This document shows positions 7,824-14,768 of a stretch of DNA of 37,088 bases, in pieces. Below the pieces are notes generated by a model. It was not told where the DNA came from and did no database searches. It saw only the letters and a list, made by a program, of their open reading frames with translations. Positions within the stretch are counted from its first letter, which is position 1, and the number at the start of each line of letters is the position of its first letter. Position numbers and translations under genes: made by a program. This DNA comes from an uncultured Shinella sp. (GTDB taxonomy: Bacteria; Pseudomonadota; Alphaproteobacteria; Rhizobiales; Rhizobiaceae): positions 1 through 37,088 of the forward strand of contig NZ_CAMLFY010000039.1 in NCBI RefSeq assembly GCF_946479415.1. Direction: 5' to 3'.

Positions 7824-7871
7824 GGGAGCCTGTCGCCCGCACTATACGGCCGCTCCACAGCATTGGCGGCA

Positions 7872-7965
7872 GACTATCGCATATGGGTGCTCCGTTGCCG
7901 TTTTCTTCTTCTCCCCGCCGGGGAGAAGGAGCAAGAGACGCGCTCCCAATTCATAGGCGATAGTC
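7872..7965. repeat. palindromic intergenic repeat, copy 1
   Basis: Outer arms GACTATCGC (7872-7880) and GCGATAGTC (7957-7965) enclose a central palindrome CTTCTCCCC-GCC-GGGGAGAAG (7908-7928). The segment TCATAGGCGATA (7951-7962) is the exact reverse complement of a 12-mer in the 13.0-kb element, and both also carry CGTTGCCGTT before the palindrome. It lies between convergent genes. It resembles the small mosaic palindromes known in rhizobial intergenic regions. Confidence 0.7.
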
Positions 7966-7990
7966 TTCCGCCGGGGGATCCCCGGTTCCG

Positions 7991-8566
7991 TCAGCCGCGG
8001 TGCTCATCCCCATATAGGTCGAGATACTCGAACAGCTCCGGCGAGCCGAGCCCGATGGCGTCGAGGATTTCCCGTGCGAATGTCACGGGTGCGGCACCCG
8101 AAGCGGTGATGACGCCGCTGTCGCGCACGGCCTGCGGCTGGTCGCGGTAGAGGGCGCCGCCGCGATAGGCCGGCACGACCTCGCTCAGCTGGCTGGCATA
8201 GTTGCCGGTATGGGCGCGCGTATCGAGAAGGCCGAGGCGGCCGAGCGCCAGCGTGGCGTCGCAGATGCCGGCAACAGGTTTGCCGGCTTCGATGAAGCGC
8301 CCGACCGGAGCCGAGAGGTCGGGCACGTCATCGCTCTGCCAGATCGTGCCGCCGCACAAAACCAGCACGTCGAAGAGGGCGGGGTCGGCATCTTCCGCCG
8401 CGCCTGCGGACTTGATCGCGACGCCGCCGAGCGAGGTGACGTCCCTGCCGCCGGGGGTGAGGATAACCGTCTCGGCGCCGCATTCGTGGCGTGCGGTTGC
8501 CATCAGGAGCCCGCATTCCCAGTCGGCGTAACCCTCGGTCAGCACGATCGCCAGTCGCTTCGCCAT
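7991..8566 (-). CDS. DJ-1/PfpI family protein (class I glutamine amidotransferase fold)
   Basis: Encodes 191 residues. A nucleophile-elbow Cys is visible at Cys102 (VAGICDAT), with Glu17 (YADWECG) where the family places its acidic partner and the VLVLCGGTIW segment before it. The residue after the nucleophile is Asp rather than His, which is the ThiJ-like subgroup without the protease/deglycase triad, so the activity is uncertain. CGAGGAGG upstream of the ATG at 8566 is a strong ribosome-binding site. The gene begins 27 nt after the end of the GNAT gene on the same strand, so the two form an operon controlled by the attenuator upstream. Confidence 0.87.
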   Translation of the reverse strand: MAKRLAIVLTEGYADWECGLLMATARHECGAETVILTPGGRDVTSLGGVAIKSAGAAEDADPALFDVLVLCGGTIWQSDDVPDLSAPVGRFIEAGKPVAGICDATLALGRLGLLDTRAHTGNYASQLSEVVPAYRGGALYRDQPQAVRDSGVITASGAAPVTFAREILDAIGLGSPELFEYLDLYGDEHRG

Positions 8567-8593
8567 GTCGGTATCCTCCTCGCGTGTGGCGCC

Positions 8594-9094
8594 TTAGCCC
8601 AGGGCCTGGACGTAGCGCATGCCGGTAACGGGACCGGCGCGGAAATTCATCTGCTCGTAGAAACGGTGGGCGCCGAAATTGCCGGTGGCGGCGCTGACGG
8701 TGAGGTAGCCGCAGCCTGCGATGCGGGCATGTTCACGGGCGCGCGACACGAGGTGGCGACCGATGCCGTGGCCGCGATGGTCCTTGCGCACGAAGAGCTG
8801 GTGCAGCTCCATGCCGCGCATGCCCTCGGCGGCGCGGTACATGGGCACGAGCAGCGCGTAGCCGATCAGCCGGCCGCCGGCTTCGGCGACGAGCGCGGTG
8901 ATCCAGGGATTGGTGCCGAACAGGTCGCGGTCGAGATCGACGGCGGAAATCTTCGCGGTGTCGCCATGGCATTCGGCATGCAGAGCGATCATGTCGAGGA
9001 TCTGCTGGAGATCGCCCTGGCGCGCGGCGCGGATGGTCAGCATCGGCGGTCGTTCGAGGGCGGCGGGTTCAAGCTTGATGACGGTATTGTGCAT
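8594..9094 (-). CDS. GNAT-family N-acetyltransferase under attenuator control
   Basis: Encodes 166 residues. Starting at about residue 18 there is one GNAT domain: LTIRAARQGDLQQILDMIALHAE, then MELHQLFVRKDHRGHGIGRHLV with the acetyl-CoA pyrophosphate loop RGHGIG, then FGAHRFYEQMNFR. It transfers an acetyl group from acetyl-CoA to an amine, but the substrate is unknown. AAGGAG 8 nt upstream supports the ATG at 9094; an internal ATG just before LTIRAA is the alternative. It is the first gene of a two-gene operon with the DJ-1-like gene. Its 140-nt leader contains a coding peptide with aromatic codons and a terminator. Confidence 0.9.
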   Translation of the reverse strand: MHNTVIKLEPAALERPPMLTIRAARQGDLQQILDMIALHAECHGDTAKISAVDLDRDLFGTNPWITALVAEAGGRLIGYALLVPMYRAAEGMRGMELHQLFVRKDHRGHGIGRHLVSRAREHARIAGCGYLTVSAATGNFGAHRFYEQMNFRAGPVTGMRYVQALG

Positions 9095-9134
9095 TTCGGG
9101 CTCCTTGGTTTTCTGCCATCAGGTGCCCTTAAAA

Positions 9135-9163
9135 CAACAAAGCCGCCTGATGGCGGCTTGTTG
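9135..9163 (-). terminator. attenuator terminator hairpin ahead of the GNAT operon
   Basis: On the minus strand CAACAAGCCGCC (9163-9152) pairs with GGCGGCTTTGTTG (9147-9135) around an ATCA loop and is followed by TTTT. It ends about 40 nt before the acetyltransferase start, inside that gene's leader, so it can stop transcription before the operon. Confidence 0.85.
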
Positions 9164-9181
9164 ACATGATCAAACAGCCGC
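9153..9181 (-). promoter_or_regulatory. alternative (antiterminator) pairing in the GNAT leader
   Basis: Minus-strand GCGGCTGTTTG (9181-9171), starting 2 nt after the leader-peptide stop, can pair with CAACAAGCCGC (9163-9153): 9 of 11 positions, with a two-base internal mismatch. The second partner is the 5' arm of the terminator, so the two hairpins exclude each other. Confidence 0.7.
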
Positions 9182-9183
9182 TC

Positions 9184-9234
9184 CTATCGGAACAGCCAAA
9201 AATACGTTGCGGCGATGTGCGTGCTCTTGATCAT
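9184..9234 (-). CDS. leader peptide of an attenuator, aromatic-rich
   Basis: A 16-codon reading frame, MIKSTHIAATYFWLFR, with a TAG stop at 9186-9184. Tyr-Phe-Trp-Leu-Phe are consecutive (TAT TTT TGG CTG TTC) just before the end. The predicted transcription start, 7 nt past the -10 box, falls on the A of its ATG, so it would be read from a leaderless mRNA, as I recall for trpL of Sinorhizobium meliloti. A ribosome stalled in the aromatic run would leave the antiterminator segment free. One that reaches the stop codon would cover it and allow the terminator to form. This is the classical attenuation geometry. Translation itself is inferred. Confidence 0.75.
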   Translation of the reverse strand: MIKSTHIAATYFWLFR

Positions 9235-9240
9235 GGTCGC

Positions 9241-9269
9241 GATATTCTCCGTTTCGCGGCGATTGTCAA
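9241..9269 (-). promoter_or_regulatory. promoter of the leader peptide / GNAT operon
   Basis: Minus-strand TTGACA (9269-9264), exactly 17 nt, then AATATC (9246-9241). The -35 box is a perfect consensus. The predicted start site is about 9234, the first base of the leader peptide. Confidence 0.7.
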
Positions 9270-9330
9270 TCGGTTTAATCGCGCAAAGATTGGCTCTTGC
9301 CTATGCAGGTGGGGGAAACTTGAAAATGAT

Positions 9331-9342
9331 GCTCAAATGAGC
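9331..9342. promoter_or_regulatory. palindrome upstream of the RelB/YafQ pair
   Basis: GCTCA-AA-TGAGC, a perfect 12-bp palindrome 30 nt before the antitoxin ATG. It could be the operator for the ribbon-helix-helix antitoxin. The short arms make this tentative. Confidence 0.35.
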
Positions 9343-9371
9343 TACAAAGGCTTCAACAAAGGAGCTTCGCA

Positions 9372-9653
9372 ATGGCTGCAAATGCATATGTGCGTGTCCG
9401 GATCGACCCTGCGCTGAAGGATGATGCCACGGTGGTTCTGGACAGTTTGGGCCTGACCATCTCGGATGTCATGCGCATGACCCTGACACGGATCGCGCGC
9501 GAGAACGCGCTGCCCATCGAGCTGACCAGGCCCAATGCCGAAACCGTTCAGGCAATCGAGGAGGCGCGGGCAATCAAGGCGGCGCGTCGCAAGGGCTTCA
9601 GTGAAGCCGATACGCTGATCGAGGCCATCGAGGCCGGCAAACGTGGGGCATAA
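9372..9653 (+). CDS. RelB/DinJ-family antitoxin
   Basis: Encodes 93 residues. The N-terminal ribbon-helix-helix (AYVRVRIDPALKDDATVVLDSLGLTISDVMRMTLTRIA) is the RelB/DinJ signature. The C-terminal half (ETVQAIEEARAIKAARRKG) is the helical, probably flexible part that wraps the toxin. AAAGGAG upstream fixes the ATG at 9372. Its end overlaps the toxin start by 11 nt, so the two are translationally coupled. It neutralises the YafQ-like toxin and should repress the pair. Confidence 0.92.
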   Translation: MAANAYVRVRIDPALKDDATVVLDSLGLTISDVMRMTLTRIARENALPIELTRPNAETVQAIEEARAIKAARRKGFSEADTLIEAIEAGKRGA

Positions 9654-9978
9654 AGAGGGGAAGGCAAAGCCGGCGGCATCGAAGCGGGCGACGCTTCCCC
9701 GAAAGGCGGACTATACGAAGCAGTTCGCCAAGGATTGGAACAGCCTGAATGGTTCCGGACGGTATGACATGGTGCGGCTGAAGGCCGTGATGATCCTGCT
9801 GATCGCAAATGACGTGGCCCTTCCGCCGGAGTGGAAGGACCATGCGTTGACCGGCGACTGGGCCGATCACCGCGAGTGCCATATCGGCGGCGACTTCCTC
9901 CTGATCTATACGCTCGACGAGAAGGAAAATCTCATCGTCTTCACGCGGGCCGGCACGCATTCGGAACTGTTTCGATAG
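9643..9978 (+). CDS. YafQ-family mRNA interferase toxin
   Basis: Encodes 111 residues from a GTG at 9643 that overlaps the antitoxin gene; no ATG lies before the conserved domain. The core (YTKQFAKDWNSL, KDHALTGDW, HRECHIGGDFLLIY, RAGTHSELF) is the YafQ/RelE-superfamily ribonuclease that cuts ribosome-bound mRNA. The histidines and aspartate that YafQ uses are present: the His of KDHAL, the His and Asp of ECHIGGD, and the His of GTHSELF. The toxin therefore looks intact. About 20 basic residues precede the usual N-terminus, so a downstream start cannot be excluded. Confidence 0.9.
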   Translation: MGHKEGKAKPAASKRATLPRKADYTKQFAKDWNSLNGSGRYDMVRLKAVMILLIANDVALPPEWKDHALTGDWADHRECHIGGDFLLIYTLDEKENLIVFTRAGTHSELFR

Positions 9979-10028
9979 GGTAGGGCCGTAAATTCGCGGC
10001 TGGGTAAGGGAGATGAAGCGGAGGGCGG

Positions 10029-10475
10029 TCAGGCCTCCGCTTCCTCCGGCCCGGCGGTGGCTTGCCCTTCCACGGCGCCGGCATGTTGGGTTTCGTCGAT
10101 GCCGAGCTGTTCCTTGAGGGCGCGGCGGATATCGTCCTCGATCGCCTCGCGCTGTTCGTCCGGCATCGCGGCGAGGCTGGCTTCGTCGAGGCCCATGCGG
10201 TCGAGGATTTCCTTCCGCAGGCGCTCGGCCGGCGTCATCTTGGACAGTTCCATGAATTCGGCGATCAGGCTGTCGCTCTCGTCCTGCGCCTTGTCGAGCT
10301 TGGCATTGGTGAGCCACAGCGCATTGGCAAGGCCCGACGGCACGGTGCCGGCGGCGCTGACGGTCGGGATGTTGCGGGAGGTCGCGCCGCTATCCGTGCC
10401 GGTATAGGCGCCGCTGTCGCTGGTCGTGCGCCTGGTCGTCGCATAGGCCGAGATGAGGCTGCCATCGATCTTCAC
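10029..10475 (-). CDS. conserved rhizobial-type protein of unknown function
   Basis: Encodes 148 residues from a GTG at 10475 with AGGGAG 10 nt upstream. The N-terminal 50 residues are Ser/Thr/Gly-rich and look disordered. Residues 55-125 are charged and helical (NAKLDKAQDESDSLIAEFMELSK, then TPAERLRKEILDRMGLDEASL, EQREAIEDDIRRAL). The tail is acidic. It has no signal peptide or membrane segment. I do not recognise the family. It follows gcd on the same strand, and its ribosome-binding site lies in the 3' arm of the gcd terminator, so expression may depend on readthrough or on its own promoter. Confidence 0.75.
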   Translation of the reverse strand: MKIDGSLISAYATTRRTTSDSGAYTGTDSGATSRNIPTVSAAGTVPSGLANALWLTNAKLDKAQDESDSLIAEFMELSKMTPAERLRKEILDRMGLDEASLAAMPDEQREAIEDDIRRALKEQLGIDETQHAGAVEGQATAGPEEAEA

Positions 10476-10480
10476 GGAAA

Positions 10481-10515
10481 AGGTCTCCCTGAAAAATGTT
10501 CAGGGAGACCTGTAG
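10481..10515 (-). terminator. gcd terminator overlapping the next gene's ribosome-binding site
   Basis: On the minus strand AGGTCTCCCTGA (10511-10500) and TCAGGGAGACCT (10492-10481) form a perfect 12-bp stem with a 7-nt loop (ACATTTT), followed by TTTCC. It begins 35 nt after the gcd stop. The AGGGAG of the 3' arm is the only plausible Shine-Dalgarno sequence for the GTG at 10475. Confidence 0.75.
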
Positions 10516-10545
10516 CGGTTGCAGCTTTTGCGAGACTTGTCGTCG

Positions 10546-12879
10546 CTACGGCAGCGTATAAGCGATCACGTAATCGCCGGGCTTGGTGCCGACGGAGCCA
10601 TGGCCGCCCGCGACGATCAGCACATATTGCTTGTCGCCGGCCGTATAGGTCATCGGGGTCGCCTGTCCGCCGGCGGGAAGGCGGCCTTCCCAGAGCTGGC
10701 GGCCGGTCGTCACGTCATAGGCGCGGATGTAGTTGTCCACGGCAGCCCCCAGGAAGGCGACGCCGCCCTTGGTGAGCATCGGGCCGCCGATGCCGGGCAC
10801 GCCGACCTTGAAGGGCAGCGGCAGCGGCGTCATGTCCATGACCGTGCCGTTCTTGTGCTTCCAGGCCGTCTTGCCGGTGGCGAGATCGGCACCCGCGACA
10901 TAGCCCCATGGCGGCGCCTGGCAGGGAATGCCGAGCGGCCCGAGGAACGGACCCATGAACACACCATAGGGCGCGCCGTCATTGCGGTTGAGGCCCTGTT
11001 CGGAACCCTTCTCGTCCTGCCCCTTCGGCGGCACCTGATCGCGCGGCACCAGCCGCGAGGTGAAGGCGAGATAGGTCGGCATGCCGAACATGATCTGCCG
11101 TTCCGGATCGACCGCGACTGAACCCCAGTTGAAGGTGCCGAAATTACCGGGATAGACGATCGTGCCTTGAAGCGACGGCGGCGTGTAGCGGCCCTCGTAT
11201 TTCATCGACAGGAAATCGATGCGGCAGGCGAGCTGATCGAACATGGTGACGCCCCACATATTCTTTTCCGTCAGCGGCGGCGGCGAGAAGGTGAGGTCGG
11301 AGATCGGCTGGGTGGGCGCGGTGAAATCCTCCGGGATCGCCCCGGTCGGTGCCGGTATCTCCTTGACGGGGATGATCGGCTCGCCGGTGCGCCGGTCGAG
11401 CACGTAGATGTCACCCTGCTTGGTCGGGCCGACGAGGGCCGGAATGGTCGCGCCGTCCTTGGTGATGTCGATCAGCGCGGGCTGGGCCGGCACGTCCATG
11501 TCCCAGAGGTCATGATGCACGGTCTGGCGCACCCAGCGCAGGGCACCCGTCTTGATGTCGAGCGCGACGATGGAGGAGGAGAACTTCTCGACATGCTCGC
11601 TGCGGCCCATGCCGAGCTGGTCCGGCACCTGGTTGCCGAGCGGGATGAAGACGAGGCCGAGCGCCTCGTCATAGCTGAAGACCGACCAGGAGTTCGGCGA
11701 GTTGACGGTATAGACCTGGCCCTCCGGCAGCGGCGTGGTCGAGTCCGGATTGCCGGAATCCCAGTTCCAGATCAGTTGGCCGGAATTCACGTCGAAGGCG
11801 CGGATGACGCCGGACTGTTCCTGCGTCGAATAGTTGTCGTTGACCGCGCCGCCGATGATGATCTTGCCATCGGTGATGACGGGCGGCGAGGTGGAGTAAT
11901 AATAGCCGGCCGGATTGTAGGGCATGCCCTTTTCCAGATGCAGCACGCCGTTTTCGGCGAAGGTCGTGCAGACGTCGCCGGTGGCGGCATCGAGCGCGAT
12001 CAGGCGGGCATCGGAGGTCGGCAGATAGACGCGGGCGGCGCAGGCCGTGCCGGCCGCGGCTGCCGGATCGGCGTAATAGGTCACGCCCCGGCAGGTCTGG
12101 TGCTGGCGATCCGGGTTCATGCCGGAGTTGGAATCGTATTTCCACTTCTCCTTGCCGCTCGCCGCATCGAGCGCGATGGCCCAATTGTGCAGCGTGCACA
12201 TATAGAGCGTGTCGCCCACCTTCAGCGGCGTCACCTGATAGGTGGTCTCGCCGACGTCGTCAGGCTTCTTCACGTCGCCGGTCTGGTATTGCCAGGCGAC
12301 CTTCAGCGTCGAGACGTTGTTTGCATTGATCTGGTCGAGCGGCGAATAGCGCTGGCCGTATTGCGTGCGGCCATACTGGTGCCATTCGCCAGCCGGAACA
12401 TTGCCGCCGAGCGCCGGCGTGGCGTTGACGACATCCGTCGGCAGGGCACCGGAGAGATCGTGCGGATCCTGCGTCATCGAATAACCGGCGACGGCGATGG
12501 CGACGAGCGAGGCCACCGCGAGCGGCAGGGCGGACGCCGGATAGCGCGTGCCGGTGGGGCTGGCGAAGCCGAGCGGCCGGCGGATGGCCGGCAGCATCAG
12601 CCACAGGCCGATGAGCACGATGACCCCGCCGCGCGGGCCGAGCTGCCACCAGTCGAAGCCGACTTCCCAGATCGCCCAGCCGAGCGAACCGAGCACGATG
12701 AGGGCATAAAGCCAGAGGGCTGCGCTGGAGCGGCGGAACAGCAGGATGGCCGTGACGAAGAAGGCAAGGCCGGTGACGAGATAGTAGGGGCTGCCGCCGA
12801 GCGATAGCAGCCATCCGCCTCCGCCCGTCAGCACCAGACCGATGAGGGCGACGAGCGTGGCAGTGAGTGAAAGCAACAT
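10546..12879 (-). CDS. gcd: membrane-bound PQQ-dependent dehydrogenase, glucose/quinate/shikimate family
   Basis: Encodes 777 residues. The ATG at 12879 has GGAG 6 nt upstream; an in-frame codon at 12933 lacks this. The first 140 residues carry five transmembrane helices, the ubiquinone-interacting anchor typical of Gcd. The rest is the periplasmic eight-bladed propeller that binds PQQ and calcium, with repeating W motifs (ALDAASGKEKWKYD, AFDVNSGQLIWNWD, ALDIKTGALRWVRQ, AYDVTTGRQLWEG) and the family segment HHDLWDMDVPAQPAL. It oxidises an aldose such as glucose to the lactone in the periplasm and reduces ubiquinone. Quinate or shikimate is an alternative substrate. No pqq biosynthesis genes are in the window, so PQQ must be made elsewhere or scavenged. 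Confidence 0.93.
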   Translation of the reverse strand: MLLSLTATLVALIGLVLTGGGGWLLSLGGSPYYLVTGLAFFVTAILLFRRSSAALWLYALIVLGSLGWAIWEVGFDWWQLGPRGGVIVLIGLWLMLPAIRRPLGFASPTGTRYPASALPLAVASLVAIAVAGYSMTQDPHDLSGALPTDVVNATPALGGNVPAGEWHQYGRTQYGQRYSPLDQINANNVSTLKVAWQYQTGDVKKPDDVGETTYQVTPLKVGDTLYMCTLHNWAIALDAASGKEKWKYDSNSGMNPDRQHQTCRGVTYYADPAAAAGTACAARVYLPTSDARLIALDAATGDVCTTFAENGVLHLEKGMPYNPAGYYYSTSPPVITDGKIIIGGAVNDNYSTQEQSGVIRAFDVNSGQLIWNWDSGNPDSTTPLPEGQVYTVNSPNSWSVFSYDEALGLVFIPLGNQVPDQLGMGRSEHVEKFSSSIVALDIKTGALRWVRQTVHHDLWDMDVPAQPALIDITKDGATIPALVGPTKQGDIYVLDRRTGEPIIPVKEIPAPTGAIPEDFTAPTQPISDLTFSPPPLTEKNMWGVTMFDQLACRIDFLSMKYEGRYTPPSLQGTIVYPGNFGTFNWGSVAVDPERQIMFGMPTYLAFTSRLVPRDQVPPKGQDEKGSEQGLNRNDGAPYGVFMGPFLGPLGIPCQAPPWGYVAGADLATGKTAWKHKNGTVMDMTPLPLPFKVGVPGIGGPMLTKGGVAFLGAAVDNYIRAYDVTTGRQLWEGRLPAGGQATPMTYTAGDKQYVLIVAGGHGSVGTKPGDYVIAYTLP

Positions 12880-13007
12880 GATGGTCTCCGTGGCAATGCC
12901 GGCGGGGAGGGGCCGACATGACGTCCGGCTCAAGGGAGGACGGAAAGGAAATTAGCGCACGGCTGTGACGCTTCAATGCCGTTGTGGAAAGACCATGGTA
13001 GATGGGG

Positions 13008-13170
13008 CTATCGCCTATGAACAAGACGTTGCCGTTATCTCCTTCTCCCCTCGGGGAGAAGGTGGCCCGAAGGGTCGGATGAGGGGGCGCCCCAAACGCA
13101 TTTGGCGCCGTACCCCCTCATCCGCCTGCCGGCACCTTCTCCCCGAGGGGAGAAGGAGAAACAAGGCACG
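13008..13170. repeat. composite inverted repeat, copy 2 (between selO and gcd)
   Basis: Outer 25-nt arms at 13039-13063 and 13134-13158 are perfect reverse complements, and each is itself a palindrome of the form CCTTCTCCCC..GGGGAGAAGG. Inner arms CGGATGAGGGGG (13076-13087) and CCCCCTCATCCG (13112-13123) pair too. The whole can fold into one long hairpin or two local ones. It starts about 45 nt after the selO stop and lies in the selO-to-gcd transcription direction, so it may act as a terminator or mRNA stabiliser. Confidence 0.85.
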
Positions 13171-13202
13171 CTTGGCGGCAAGATTTGCCCTTGCGGGGAG
13201 AG

Positions 13203-14684
13203 TCACGTCCCGCAAAACGTCGCCGTGATCTCCTCGCCGGGTTTGGGCGGTTCGGCATAGGCGGCAAAGGCCGGCTGGTCCTCGTAAGGCTTTGAAAGCA
13301 CGTCGTTCAGCGCCGCAAACAGCGAGAAGTCGCCGTCGTCGATTGCGGCTTTCAGCGCCTCCTCGACCTTGTGGTTGCGCGGGATGAAGGCGGGGTTGAC
13401 CCTGCGCATCGCCGCCGCGCGGGCCTGAGGCGTCGTCGCGTCCTGCGACAGCCGTTCGCGCCAGGCCGCAAGCCAGGGGCCGAGCGCTGTCGGGTCTTCC
13501 AGAAGGGCGCTGAGCGCGACATCTGCGCTCTCATCTTCGGCCGCATCGGCAAGCCGGCGGAAGGCCAGCGTATAGTCGGCCTTCTGTTCGTAGAGCGTGA
13601 CGAGCAGGTCACGGATCAGGTCCTGATCGCTGTCGCGCTCCGCATCATCGAGGCCCAGCTTGGCGCGGATCACGGCTTTCCAATGCTCCTGGAAGCGGTC
13701 CATGAAGCGACTGACGGCGGCATTCGCCGCCTCCAGCGCCTTGTCTTCGTTGTCGTCGAGGATCGGCAGCAGGGCTTCGGCGAGGCGGGCGATGTTCCAT
13801 TGGCCGATGCCGGGCTGGTTGCCGAAGGCGTAGCGGCCATGCTGGTCGATCGAGGAAAAGACGGTGCGCGGGTCGTAGCGGTCCATGAAAGCGCAGGGGC
13901 CGAAGTCGATCGTCTCGCCCGAGATCGTCATATTGTCGGTGTTCATGACCCCATGGATGAAGCCGACGCCGAGCCAGCGTGCGATGAGCGATGCCTGCCG
14001 CTCCGCCACCGCATCGAGCAGCGCGAGATAGGGTCTTTCGGCCCCCTTCAGCTCCGGATAGTGCCTGTCGATGACATGATCGGCGAGGATGCGCAGATTG
14101 TCGATTTCACCGCGCGCGGCAAAAAACTGGAAGGTGCCGACGCGGATGTGGCTGGCCGCGACACGCGTGAAGACGGCGCCCGGCAGCACGCGGTCGCGAT
14201 AGACCGGCTGGCCGGTGGTGACGGCGGCAAGCGCCCGCGTCGTCGGAATGCCAAGCACGTGCATGGCCTCGCTGATGATATATTCGCGCAGCACCGGCCC
14301 GAGTGCGGCGCGTCCATCGCCGCGGCGCGAATAGGGCGTCTGCCCCGCGCCTTTCAATTGGATGTCGCGGCGTTTTCCCGCGCGGTCGATGACCTCACCG
14401 ATCAGGATCGCCCGCCCGTCGCCGAGCCGCGGCACGAACTGGCCGAACTGGTGGCCGGCATAGGCCATGGCGAGCGGCAGCGAGCCGGGGAGGGCGACAT
14501 TGCCGGAGAAATAGCCGGCGCCATGCCGCTCCAGCCTATCGGCATCGAGGCCGAGCTCCTCGGCCAGTGCCCGGTTGAACGTGATGAGCTGCGGCGCCTC
14601 CACCGGCGTCGGATCGACCGGTGCGAAAAAGGCGTCCGGCAGGCGCGCGTAGCTGTTGTCGAAAGGTATCGTCGCGGCGCTCAT
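13203..14684 (-). CDS. selO: protein adenylyltransferase SelO (YdiU)
   Basis: Encodes 493 residues, a full-length SelO. This is a pseudokinase-fold enzyme that AMPylates protein Ser/Thr/Tyr residues and is linked to redox stress. Family signatures run from YAGHQFGQFVPRLGDGRAILIGEV through DIQLKGAGQTPYSRRGDGRAALGPVLREYI and EAMHVLGIPTTRAL to HGVMNTDNMTISGETIDFGP, the inverted nucleotide-binding and metal-binding segment. It ends in TFCGT, the Cys version of the C-terminus that carries selenocysteine in eukaryotic homologues. AGGGA lies about 11 nt before the ATG at 14684. It is followed by the FemAB-like gene upstream on the same strand. Confidence 0.96.
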   Translation of the reverse strand: MSAATIPFDNSYARLPDAFFAPVDPTPVEAPQLITFNRALAEELGLDADRLERHGAGYFSGNVALPGSLPLAMAYAGHQFGQFVPRLGDGRAILIGEVIDRAGKRRDIQLKGAGQTPYSRRGDGRAALGPVLREYIISEAMHVLGIPTTRALAAVTTGQPVYRDRVLPGAVFTRVAASHIRVGTFQFFAARGEIDNLRILADHVIDRHYPELKGAERPYLALLDAVAERQASLIARWLGVGFIHGVMNTDNMTISGETIDFGPCAFMDRYDPRTVFSSIDQHGRYAFGNQPGIGQWNIARLAEALLPILDDNEDKALEAANAAVSRFMDRFQEHWKAVIRAKLGLDDAERDSDQDLIRDLLVTLYEQKADYTLAFRRLADAAEDESADVALSALLEDPTALGPWLAAWRERLSQDATTPQARAAAMRRVNPAFIPRNHKVEEALKAAIDDGDFSLFAALNDVLSKPYEDQPAFAAYAEPPKPGEEITATFCGT

Positions 14685-14768
14685 GATCGTTCGTCCCTGC
14701 TGGTATGACCCTAGAGATAGGGTCTTGCCGGCGCAAACGAAAGGCTCGCTGGACGAAAAGACCGGGGC

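Noticed and set aside
11167..12807. 546-codon open frame on the plus strand opposite gcd
   Set aside because: Arg/Gly/Asp-rich shadow. The PQQ propeller repeats are on the minus strand.
10546..12933. Extended gcd start at 12933
   Set aside because: The extra 18 residues are unlike the family, lack a ribosome-binding site and precede a well-placed ATG at 12879.
13008..13170. CRISPR-like or insertion-sequence interpretation of the repeated CTTCTCCCC units
   Set aside because: The units are nested inverted repeats, not regularly spaced direct repeats, and no transposase or cas gene is present.
13371..14708. 445-codon open frame on the plus strand opposite selO
   Set aside because: Shadow of selO, which matches its family throughout.
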